A stretch of 64,000 nt of DNA, from positions 62,703 to 126,702 of the forward strand of contig WTPW01001274.1 in the NCBI GenBank assembly GCA_009809945.1, read 5' to 3'. The stretch is from Gigaspora margarita. Taxonomy: Eukaryota; Glomeromycota; Glomeromycetes; Diversisporales; Gigasporaceae. Positions 54,558 through 64,000 of the stretch are shown here, piece after piece; the stretch's first letter is position 1, and every line of letters starts with the position of its first letter. The notes beneath the pieces were generated by a model, which was given only the letters and a program-made list of their open reading frames with translations, was not told the DNA's origin and searched no databases. A program made the position numbers and the translations under genes.

Positions 54558-54962
54558 CTATATTAAGTAAAAACTTTAATTTTTAAAAGAACTTTTTTGC
54601 CTAAAAAAATCGAGCGATTTGATTGATCAAACACGGGGTGCAACATGTCATGGGTGTGACAAATTTATATTCACTTACTAAATATTGCATTAAGTAAACT
54701 TTTCAGTATCAAAAATAAATCAAAATAGTATATTTTATCTTATTTTCTTAAAATTTAAAAAAGAATACTTAATTTTAAAAATTTATATTAAAAATTCAAA
54801 ATTAAGCAACTTTGCCTCAAATTTTAAAAATAATAAAAAAAATATCTAAATTAGGCTATGCAAATAATAAAATTGTTTCTTATTATCTAGTAGGATCACT
54901 TTTTTAGAAAAGATAAAATTTTTTATAATTTTTTTTTTAAAAAAATTTTACAAAATTTTTTA

Positions 54963-55236
54963 TATTATAGCTAATTTGAAAATTAATGGGATATGTAATA
55001 AATTTTGTAATGATTATTAGCAAATTTTGGTAATTATTTTTTGATACTAAAAGTATAGTTTTGATAATATAATTTTTAGCTGTACAAAATATACCGCAAT
55101 AATATATTAGCTAAAAATTATATTATTGAAAAACTATACTATTATTGCCAAAAAATAATTATTAAAATTTGGATAATTATTACAGAATTCATTATGTGTT
55201 TCACTAATTTTCAAATTAGCTATAATTGATAATCTG
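54963..55236. repeat. Foldback, 274 bp
   Basis: Arms of about 120 bp: ATAGCTAATTTGAAAATTA outside, GTATAGTTTTGATAATATAA inside, with a loop of about 25 bp around TATACCGCAATAA. Shares its inner core with 4,154-4,260. Confidence 0.82.
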
Positions 55237-56279
55237 CTAGTTATCCGGATAAAATGATCTACAATTACTATATAACTATAATGCAATCAATTATTAAAAA
55301 TTCCAATTTGTAAATATACAAATTTTACTATGTTCCATTATTTTTATACATATAGTACTTATAATTAGGTGTGAATTCCGTTTTTAATTTTTTTAATTTC
55401 AACAATAATTTCAATAATAATTTCAATATTTTTAATATATCTATAGATTAAACCTAAAACAATTATTATATTTGATTTAGCTTAGTTTTAATTAATTTTT
55501 GGTATAGTTTAAATTAATTTTTAATACTAAAAAACTAATTTCACCAATTTCACTATTAAATAATTACAAAAACTTCTTATTAAGAAGAGAAATTTCGCTC
55601 CATCTATAACTGTACTATATACAAGTAAATAAAAAACAAAAAGATCTAAACCTTATTTTATAAAATTTTAAAATACTAGTTCATTAGCTTAACTAAAAAG
55701 TACAAAATAATCTATTTAATACTATAAATTACTATATACAAAACCCTCATAATAATAGATCCACTATGTAGATCCAGAAGTAAATTACAAAATCTATATA
55801 GTCAAATTTAGATTTTCCAATATCTGCAATGGCTATTATAAATGCAAACTATATATTTTTTTCTTTTAAAAACATAAACTCTTTGTTATATACAAATCTG
55901 AGATTATTATATAATAGTTCAATTAAGAAATTCAAATTTAGAAATTATACTATTTAAAAAAACTTTTCACTTTTATCAAATTTGGGAATAGTTAATATTA
56001 ATACTGCAATGAAGTTGACTTCTGTACTGTATAAATGCAAAATAACACTTACTTGCATGTTAATTAATTGATCTGAGCATTATTTAAATATGCACATGTG
56101 TTATTTTAAAATAAGAACTAATTTTAGAATCTATTTATATGTAATAATTAACTTATGCATAATCTTAAAAGAATTTATTTCAAAAAAAACAAAATAAAGA
56201 AGTTTACAAACTAATAAATATATACAAAAAAATTGCTACATATATAAATAAATATAAAGTTGATATTTATACATTTTTT
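55237..56279. other. AT-rich spacer, no gene
   Basis: ACTAATTTCACCAATTTCAC at about 55,531 resembles family M2 but no ends are visible. Otherwise featureless. Confidence 0.4.
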
Positions 56280-56590
56280 AATGCACATATCTACAAGATG
56301 ATATCACTAGCACCAATGAAAATTCTGTTATCACAATACTTTCTATCTGCAATAGCAATACCAATAACAAAACACTACTATCTTACTGCTAACATAAATA
56401 CCAAAATCCACTACCAGTAATAGCAATATTAATATCAAAATCCCAAAGATGATACCAATAACTACAAACAATACTAATTCCAATAACAAATTTTATTATT
56501 AGCAATGATAACACCAATAATAAAATCTACTACTAGCAATAATAACATTAATAGCAAAATTCAAGAGCAATACCAACTATAAAATTCTAC
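56280..56590 (+). repeat. Degenerate ACCAATAAC-type tandem tract
   Basis: Repeated words AATACCAATAACAAA, CTACTACTAGCAATAATAACA with the plus strand poor in G, resembling 38,800-38,940. A diverged member of the A/C-rich tract family. Confidence 0.55.
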
Positions 56591-56597
56591 TATAGTG

Positions 56598-56830
56598 CAT
56601 GACACTTAAAGCCTAAAATCATGTGACTTTGTTCTATTTTGAAAAATTTTATATTAAATTTTGATATTTTGTTGATTTCCTACATTTTGATTGGCTAAAA
56701 TATGATTTTTATATTTTAATTTGCTAAAATCTGATTGGCTAAAAATTTTTTAATATTTTAATTTTTAGAATTGACCAAACATAGGAGACAAAGTCACATG
56801 ATTTGTCCTATTTTTGGTAATTTTTTATGT
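56598..56830. mobile_element. Probable TIR element
   Basis: ATCATGTGACTTTGT at 56,620 and its inverse ACAAAGTCACATGAT at 56,789-56,803 with similar AT-rich flanks; inner direct words TTTGATTGGCTAAAAT occur twice. Ends are uncertain. Confidence 0.5.
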
Positions 56831-56861
56831 ATCATATAAAAATTAAGCATCTTTAAAATGT

Positions 56862-57523
56862 TATCCCTTAATCTGTAGGCTGTTCCAGGCAAATTTGCCT
56901 AGAAAAATACTATAAATATACTTATGTTCTACTTTTTTTAAAATTAAAATTTTAAAATAAAATTTTATTTAATAATATTTGAAAATAAGGATTATATTTT
57001 AGTAAAATTTAATTTTATATTATAAGAAAAAAAGTATAAGTTGCTTATAAGCTAAAAATAGACAATTTTAAAAAAAATTTTTAACCAAAAAAAATTATCA
57101 CTAATTCTTGGTGAACTCTATAAATATTAGCTCTAGCCCTCTGTTTTTAATACATATTGTAGTTTATAAAAAGGATTACAACTTTTATTATTGCAACTTT
57201 TGTAATTTACTTATAAAAATTAAGACATGTATTAGAAGTGAAATTTTTTTTATAGACGGGAACATATAAAATTTAAGAAAAGTTAAAAAAAAATTCTATA
57301 GTAAAAATTTTTAAATAAAAACTTTAAAGTTTTATTGTATTTAAGTTTTCTAATAATTTTAAAAAAATTTTCTAAGAAAGTTTATAAAATATGTTTTAAA
57401 AAAAGTATTTTATAAAGAAAGTATATCCCATATTTTTAATAAATTTTTGTTTTATTTAAAAAATTATAAATACTTATTAATTTTCTAGACAAATTTGCCT
57501 AGAATACGGTTTAAGGGATAATT
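56862..57523. mobile_element. TIR element, about 660 bp
   Basis: Left TTATCCCTTAATCTGTAGG and GGCAAATTTGCCTAGAAAA; right inverted TTATCCCTTAAACCGTATTC and TAGGCAAATTTGTCTAGAAAA. The palindromic word GGCAAATTTGCC is in both ends. Interior AT-rich, non-coding. Confidence 0.75.
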
Positions 57524-57762
57524 TAAAAACCAATAATAATTTTTTAAAAAACAAAACCGTTAAGTTGCAGTAAATTAACTAAACTACAAATTAGCAGCTT
57601 TCTTTTTTTGAATATCTTTTTTGTATCAAGAGCTATTAACCTTTAAAATTATTTTAGTCTTTAAGTATCACGCACTGTACAAACAATATTAATACAATAC
57701 CAAATTTTTATTACTAGAGAATAACAATACTAAAAGTAAAAGTTTACTACTACCATATGTTG

Positions 57763-57822
57763 CTAAAAATAAGCTACCATTTTTTGGTAATTTTAATATA
57801 AAAAATCTGGGTAGCTTATTTT
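57763..57822. repeat. 60-bp hairpin
   Basis: AAAATAAGCTACC and GGGTAGCTTATTTT enclose about 35 bp. Perhaps a minimal MITE. From 57,823 to 58,560 nothing else is seen. Confidence 0.6.
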
Positions 57823-58559
57823 CATGTTATTTATAATTTTAAATAATTTAAAGGGATAGATTATTTTTGGATACAAAACTCTAACAAGTAAACAAATAAA
57901 TAATAGCATTATATGGGTTATGTTTGTATTAGTAAAATGTTGATTCATTAAATGCTTTAAATTATAATAAAATAATTAAATGCACTAATTTATTCTGTAA
58001 TTGCTTATAAGTTTTTAATATAAATAACTTAATGTTTTAAAATGATTTTGGTTGTTCTCAATAATGTTTTATTTATTGATACACATTGAGTGAATAAATT
58101 TTTATTTTATGAAAAGCTTGTCAATAAAGTGACAATGTGGCTATTATTGCAAAACCAGATAACTTTATTGATCACATGTTAATTTGTCATTTTGATCTTT
58201 AGAGGTTTTTTTGTATAAGTTCTTTATTGTTAAGATTATGAGTTAGACAAGATTGTTTTCAGAAATATTTAGGGGCCTTCTGTTTGTTTATAAGGTTACC
58301 TTTTCTTTTGCTATAGCTTGCCATGTAATGAAAGCTAACTCTATTGTTTAGCTCTACCCACTCTTTTTTTAGTAATTTATTAACCATCTGATTTAACTAA
58401 TCTAACTAAGAACAGTACATGAGCTTAGTGTTGGTGATTAGGCACTATGCTATAGTAGTAGTACAAGATATTTATATTGGTGATTAGGCTTTGTAGAGAC
58501 TACAGTATTGAAGTTTCATAATTGGAGTTGTCATGTAATTTTGTGCTATTTTTGGAGTT

Positions 58560-58990
58560 GTTTAACTATTTATCTTTCACTAGTGAACTTTATTGTTGAA
58601 CTTTTTGTTATTGGACTTTTGTTTGTTAATTTTCTTATTGAACTTTCTCTAAAGAGCTTATGCTGATGTACTTTTGCTGAACTTTAATAAGTATTTTTTT
58701 TGAAAAATTATATTAGAAAACTTTTATTGAAGGACTTTTATTGTAAACTTTTGTTGAAGAAATTCTGTTGGTGAACTTTTATTTGTGACTTTCCTGGACC
58801 TTTACTAAGAAATTTTCTTTTGTAACTTTTGCTGTTGGACTTTACTAGTAGACTTTTGCTATGGACCTTTATTGTTAAACATTTACTAGTAAACTTTCTT
58901 TGGCAAATTTCTTTTATGAACTTTTACAAGTGGGCTTTCTTGTTACTAAATTTTTGTTGCTAGTTTTCATATTGTTGGATTTTCATCTTT
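58560..58990 (+). repeat. Degenerate GAACTTTTGTTG-type minisatellite
   Basis: About 25 imperfect copies of a 13-18 bp unit (KGACTTTTRTTGTTG). The plus strand is poor in C and A; the complement resembles the A/C-rich tracts near 38.2 kb, so it may be the same kind of repeat in opposite orientation. Confidence 0.65.
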
Positions 58991-60474
58991 AGTCTATTAT
59001 GTTACTAGAATTTTATTATTGAATATATCTGTTTTGCTTGCTTTTTTTAAAAAAATAAAGGATCTCATTAAAATTTAGACTCTACAGCTATAGTAATAAT
59101 GCAAGGACTTTATGACAGATAAGAGTGCAGATAAGATTTTTAAGATCATGTGATCAATTAATCTGTGGCCTGCAAATCTTACGTTTTTGATACTTCTGCA
59201 CTTACTTTTTTGATACTGATCGACATAAAAATCCCTAGTAAAAATAAGAATTTTCAAAACTTTGAGCGAAGATATCTTGGCAAACATAAGACCAAATTTG
59301 GTAAACCTTTTTTTATTTGAATTCTATGGCTTCATATAATTCAGATAAAAAAATTTATCGAATTTAGTCAAGTAGTTGTCAAGTTATCTTTACTCAAAGT
59401 TAGAGAAAATCAAAACGCCTATCAAAATAGAAGCTGCGCCAAATTTTTTATCTAACTTNGAGCGAAGATACCTCAACAACCATCTGACCAAATTTGATAA
59501 AACTTTTTTTTTAAATTCTATAGCTTCATATAATTCAAATAAAAAAATTTTTATCATATTTACAGTCATAGGACATGTTACACTTGTTGATATATGAGTG
59601 TTAGTTTATAATAAAAATTATAATAAAAACATATGAATTTACTATAAACATTAAGCCTCACATTATTTTCAACTTACATATTAACTTTTTTTCAAATTTT
59701 GCGATTAAGCATATTGAAAATAGTAGATTAAGGTTACTTAGAACACTTTTTTAAAATTTTGACAATTTTGCAATTTTTCAAAATGTAGCTCTGTCGAAAA
59801 CAAATATTTACAAATTTTAAATTAGCAGTTATGTGTAAAATTATGCTCTGAACAACTTTACATAGTAGCAAAATATAGGTTACCTTGTAAGAAAAATAGG
59901 TTGCTATATGCTAAAGTTGAAAACTTTCGTTTGGCAATATAAAACCCCTTTTTTTGTCAAGCTAACCTGCTTTGGGCTTCTAAGTAAACTTGTTAAGCAT
60001 GTAATTCTACTCGTGTTTAGATCAAAACGCATCTCCTCGGACCTTTTACTAAGTGAAAAATGGGGTTAAATTTAGAAAAAAAATTTTTTTTAAAAGAAAA
60101 ATTTTTTTTTTCTAACTTTAATCCCATTTTTCACTTAGTAAAAGGTCCGAGGAGACACATTTTGATCTTGATACAAGTAGAATTACATGCTGAACAAGTT
60201 TACTTAGAAGTCCAAAGCAGGTTAGCTTGACAAAAAAAGGGTTTTATATTGCTAAACGAAAGTTTTCAAATTTAGCATATAGCCAACCTATTTTTCTTAC
60301 AAAGTAACCTATATTTTGCTACTATGTAAAGTTGTTCAGGCATAATTTTACACATAACTGCTAATTTAAAATTCGTAAATATTTGTTTTTGACAGCGTTA
60401 TATTTTGAAAAAGTGCAAAATTGTCAAAATGTTAAAAAAGTGTTCTAAGTAACCTTAATCTACTATTTCAATAT

Positions 60475-61080
60475 TGTTACAAGCGACTATTGCCTTCAAT
60501 ATAGTACTTGCAACACAACACATAGTGACAGGGATCTTGTAAGGGTCAGAGAAGATATGAAGCAGTGTGCAAGTGGAATGTTATTTCACTAGAGCGGTTC
60601 GTTATATTTATTTATCAAAGAGCAAGAGAGTATTTATTTGGCAAAGATATATTTTATTTATTTATGANATAATATTCAAGATAGATNACTATTCCTAAAC
60701 ATTAGAGGGAGGAGAGGGGAATCTGAGTCTATTGTACAGGAGGGCAGAAAACTAGGGTTTATATATCTTTTGATCATTAGAAGTAGAAATAGTAGAAAGG
60801 GTAGAAATGGTAGAAATGGTAGAAATGATAGAAATGGTAGAAATGATAGAAATGGTAGAAATGGTAGAAATGGTAGAAATGTTAGGAATGGTAGAAATGG
60901 TAGAAATGGTAGAAATGGTAGAAATGTTAACCATGTTACTCGTACTTCTAACTTAGCCATATATAGTTAATAATATAAAATAATATAAACTAATATAAAA
61001 TAATATAATAAAATAAGATAATAAAATAATCCAATAAAATATAATTAAATAATACTAATACTAAAACTCATGCTATAACA
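60475..61080. mobile_element. Solo LTR of a gypsy-like element
   Basis: 606 bp with TGTTACAAG at the left and GCTATAACA at the right, flanked by ATAT on both sides, inside the foldback arm; removing it restores the palindrome. Layout (GCAAGWGGAA..., then a tandem array) and ends resemble the LTRs at 45,268 and 54,011 but the sequence differs, so it belongs to a related family. Internal sequence was lost by LTR recombination, as the family commonly does. Two ambiguous bases are inside. Confidence 0.82.
60782..60935 (+). repeat. 9-bp tandem array in the solo LTR
   Basis: About 16 copies of GGTAGAAAT with few variants (GATAGAAAT, GTTAGGAAT). All six frames stay largely open through it, so the open frames here are artefacts. 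Confidence 0.93.
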
Positions 61081-61945
61081 ATATGCTTAATCGCAAAATT
61101 TGAAAAAAGTTAATATGTAAGTTGAAAATAATGTGAGACTTAAAGTTTATAGAAATTTATATGTTTTTATTATAATTTTTATTATAATTCATCACACAGT
61201 GTGACATGTCCTATGACTGTTTAGTCAAGTAGTTGTTAAGATATCTTTGCTCAAAGTTAGAAAAAAATCAAAACAACTATCAAAATAGAAGCTGCGCCAA
61301 ATTTTTTTCTAAATTTGAGCAAAGATGTCTTGACGACCATCTAATCAAATTCGATAAAACTTTTTTATTTGAATTCTATGGCTTTATAAAATTCATATAA
61401 AAAAAGTTTTATTGAATTTGGTTAGATGATCATCAAGATATCTTCACTCAAATTTAGAAAAAAATTTGGCAGAGCTTCTATTTTGATAGTTTTGACTTTG
61501 AGCGAAGATATCTTGACAACCACTTGACTAAATACGATAAAAATTTTTTTATTTGAATTATATGAAGCTATAGAATTCAAAAAAAAGTTTTATCAAATTT
61601 GGTTAGATGGTTGTCAAGGTATCTTCGCTCAAAGTTAGATAAAAAATTTGGAGCGGCTTCTATTTTGATAGGTGTTTTGATTTTCTCTGACTTTGAGCGA
61701 AGATAACTTGACAACCACTTGACTAAATTAAATGAATATTTTTTATTTGAATTCTATGAAGCTATAGAATTCAAATAAAAAAGTTTTACCAAATTGGTCT
61801 TATGGTTGCCAAAATATCTTCACTCAAAGTTTTAAAAATTCTTATTTTTACTAGGATTTTCATGTTGATTAGTATCAAAAAAGTAAGTGCAGGAGTATCA
61901 AAAACATAAGATTTGCCTCTGGCCTAGGTTGGATCACATGATCAC

Positions 61946-62261
61946 ATAAGCACTTTCCTGTTTCACAGATCAATATAAAAAAAATAAATACAGTACACAG
62001 ATTACTTTTTATTTTTTATAATATCTTGGTTTTATTGTTAGTTACAATTGCTATCATTGTATTTAAATAAGTAGTTTTACTAGTAGTAGTTTACATTTTT
62101 TTCTTCTATTGTCATTTTATCATGTTTTTGAGATTTTTATCCACTATTCATTTGTAGTATTTTATTTTTTTTTTTAGAGTTGTTATTTCTCTTACTATTT
62201 TTCTTGCAATTTTACCAGCTATCATGGTACTATAATTGATATTAATAGGTGGATTAGTATT
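61946..62261. other. AT-rich spacer, nothing seen
   Basis: No repeat or gene supported. Confidence 0.4.
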
Positions 62262-63207
62262 ATATAAAGGATAGGGTTAGAGGTTAGATTGTAGTATTAG
62301 TGTGAATTTAGTATAAAAATAATTATAATAATTATATAAATGAAAATACAAAATAAATAAAATTAATATAAGAGGATTATAAAAAAAAAAAAGAAAAACA
62401 ATTCAAAATAAAAATAAATCTAAACCTGAAGACAAGGTTTAATTATTCTTCTATTAGTTGTTCTAATAATTTTTCTGAAATTAAAATAAATAATTTATTA
62501 AATAATTTTTTAAATAAAATAAATAAAAAATTAAAAAAATAAAAAAAAAAAAGAAAAAAATTTAAAAAAAATAAAGTTAAAACATTAAAAGAAAAAAAAA
62601 ATAAAAAATAAAATTTTTAAATTTTTTATTTTTTTTTAATTCATTTTAATTTTTTTTTTTATTGATCACGGTCTAGTATCTTATTTTTGTAGTAGAAAAA
62701 AATTAAAATGAATTAAAAAAAAATAAAAAAAAATTAATTATTTTAATTTTTTTTATTTAATATTTTTTAAATTAGTTTAAAAATTTGTTTTAATTTAATT
62801 TTTTCTAAATTATTTCTTTATTTTTTTAATTTATTTTATTTATTTATTTTATTTAAAAAAAATTATTTTATTTATTTTAAATAAATTATTTATTTCTTTA
62901 TAGATAATTGCCAATATGATCCAAATAAAACCATTATGACTCTTAACTGTTATGGTCTAGAAAAAAGTTTTCAGTGCTTTTGTATTATTTAAATAAGAAT
63001 ATGTTGAACAATTAGCATGGTTAAATAAATAATCTTGTCTTTAGATTTGGATTTTTTTATTTTAATTGTTTTTCTTAAAATTCTCTTATATTAATTTTAT
63101 TTATTTGTATTTTATAATTATTTTCATTTACATAATTATTTCTATACTATCTAAAACTAAACCCATACTAATACTAACCTTAATACAACAATCTAACTTC
63201 TATCCCT
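62262..63207. repeat. Foldback with a nearly pure A/T interior
   Basis: Arms of about 190 bp: GGATAGGGTTAGAGGTTAGA on the left pairs with the inverse of TCTAACTTCTATCCCTCC, and GATTATAAAAAAAAAAAAGA...AATCTAAACCTGAAGACAAG with its inverse near 63,025-63,090. The interior (62,480-62,900) is poly-A/poly-T with only a short mixed segment, ATTGATCACGGTCTAGTATC. Confidence 0.75.
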
Positions 63208-63227
63208 CCCCATAAAAAAAAAGTATC

Positions 63228-63520
63228 ATAAAGATATGTGTTGGTGGCATAAAGGCACAGGTTTTGGTAGCACAAATTAAATTTGTATTTGGTATATAGG
63301 AGACTTGGATTGGCACAGATTTTTGGCCCATGATAGACCATATGCCTGTACAAATTGGACTATTAATAGCTTAGGTTTTGCAACACTTTACTAGTCCAAA
63401 TGGCATAGGTATTGGTGTAATTGCACAGGTGTCAGTGGCACTAATTTGTACATAGATGTTTGAATTGGCACAGATTTTTTTGGTACCAATTGGGCCATGA
63501 TTGATTCAGGTTTGTACACT
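63228..63520 (+). repeat. GGCACAGG-word repeat, relative of 28.9-29.2 kb
   Basis: Repeated GCACAGGTTTTGG, GATTGGCACAGATTTTTGG, TGCCTGTACAAATTGG words, in part inverted to 28,880-29,200. Likely subterminal repeats of a hAT-like family, though ends are not fixed. Confidence 0.45.
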
Positions 63521-64000
63521 TTACAAGTTTTAGCATATGCATAATTCTCATCCCACTATCATACAATCATAGCAACAAATATAAATATTTAAATTTATAT
63601 CATAACTAATACATAAATAAAGTATTTTATTAATTTATTATATTCCATTTGGTCGAATAGAACTAAGTTCGAATTTGATCAAATCTTTATAAAAAAGAAA
63701 AAAAAGAACAGAAAAGAAAAAAAACACAAGCTCTAACCCTAATTACAAATATAATTCATAACAAACATTTCAAATATTGTCATATAACCCTAACATTATT
63801 TACATATTGACTCCAATAACCACAAAATCCATGAAATTGAAAATGATAAAACCCGCTAATTAAGTCTTCAATATCATATCATACTAATGAAAGCTTAACA
63901 CCAAAGCAATAAAATCAAAATGCTAATTCAAATAAAAAAAACTAAAAAAAGAAAAGTTGGTTTTGATAATGAACTAAAAAGAAAAAAAAAAAAAAAAAGA
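63521..64000. other. A-rich window end, no gene
   Basis: Isolated CTAACCCTAA words at about 63,733 and 63,787, then A-rich sequence to the end. Confidence 0.4.

Larger units (their letters stand above)
43256..54560 (+). mobile_element. Tc1-like (IS630 superfamily) transposon, host of two insertions
   Basis: Left end TGGGCTGGTGCAAAAATG preceded by TA (43,254-43,255). The right end is the inverse of TAGGCTGGTACAAAAATG (45,249-45,266). Because the retrotransposon entered with a 4-bp duplication CTAT at the last bases, the final three bases and TA are read again at 54,558-54,562. Without insertions it would be about 1.7-1.8 kb with one transposase gene on the plus strand. Confidence 0.82.
42204..54682. 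mobile_element. Small TIR element blown open by later insertions
   Basis: Left arm 42,204-42,352 and right arm 54,563-54,682 are inverted copies: TTGTTGCACTCATAACATAT...GCACCCCATGATTCAACCAATC on the left pairs with the inverse of GATTGATCAAACACGGGGTG...CATGTCATGGGTGTGACAAA on the right. Joined, they would be an element of a few hundred bp; everything between arrived later (42,353-42,685, 42,769-42,931 and the Tc1-like transposon with its own insertions). Confidence 0.7.
59095..61945. repeat. Large foldback, about 2.85 kb, interrupted by a solo LTR
   Basis: The centre is near 60,095. Inner arms 59,690-60,088 and 60,105-60,474 are almost perfect inverses (GGTCCGAGGAGAYRCATTTT...). The right arm continues at 61,081 after the LTR and pairs with 59,250-59,690. 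The outer parts are built of smaller hairpins with TTTGAGCGAAGATATCTTG and AATTCTATGGCTTCATA, more numerous on the right side. Outer ends share AAGTGCAG and AAAAACATAAGATTTGC/GCAAATCTTACGTTTTT. No coding potential; the small open frames follow from symmetry. Confidence 0.85.

Noticed and set aside
42204-54682. Reading the whole 12.5 kb between inverted arms as one large mobile unit with cargo
   Set aside because: Internal junctions with their own target duplications explain the content as later insertions into a small element.
60676-60970. Overlapping open frames on both strands
   Set aside because: They are translations of the 9-bp tandem array in the solo LTR, which lacks stops in most frames.

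Overview
The window is very AT-rich, repeat-dense eukaryotic DNA with one convincing host gene, a Sel1-repeat protein at 31,562-32,404. AT richness, the kinase-linker-like N-terminus of that protein, and the load of Tc1/mariner, pogo, hAT and Ty3/gypsy remnants fit an arbuscular mycorrhizal fungus (Glomeromycotina, Rhizophagus/Gigaspora type). The organism call is inference; no rRNA or mitochondrial marker is present.

Layout. 1-340: A/C-rich minisatellite and a perfect hairpin. 340-24,215: a satellite with a unit of about 85-110 bp (satellite A), repeatedly invaded by a terminal-inverted-repeat (TIR) element (1,058-1,715), a gutted Tc1/mariner (1,873-3,182), a 2.8 kb unknown segment (3,589-6,360), a TTAGGG-core TIR element (6,441-6,789), and one 16.5 kb span (7,494-24,033) whose two ends are matching inverted repeats and which carries a pogo/Tigger-like transposase near its right end. 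That transposase is itself split by three hAT-type insertions, one carrying a further insertion; 8-bp target duplications give the order of events. 24,216-31,500: nested TIR elements, palindromes, a decayed coding fragment, a 52-bp poly-A retroinsertion and a GC-richer SINE-like island. 31,562-32,404: Sel1 gene. 33,896-35,252: a foldback element with near-identical arms sitting in a minisatellite. 35,900-42,700: a dense series of small TIR elements, several sharing a TTAGGG-bearing core. 42,204-54,682: a stack in which a small TIR element holds a Tc1-like transposon, which holds a 296-bp hAT-like MITE and, at its extreme right tip, a broken minus-strand Ty3/gypsy retrotransposon. 54,683-64,000: foldbacks, strand-asymmetric tracts, and a 2.85 kb foldback interrupted by a solo LTR.

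The coding parts do not form a pathway. The mobile elements are mostly non-autonomous; two damaged transposases (pogo-like and Tc1-like) are the only visible candidates for past sources of mobility, and the Tc1-like one shares its TIR with the 33.9-35.3 kb foldback. The most interesting structure is in the non-coding DNA: families of palindromes that share short conserved cores although their ends differ. All comparisons were made by eye; percentages and unit counts are approximate.
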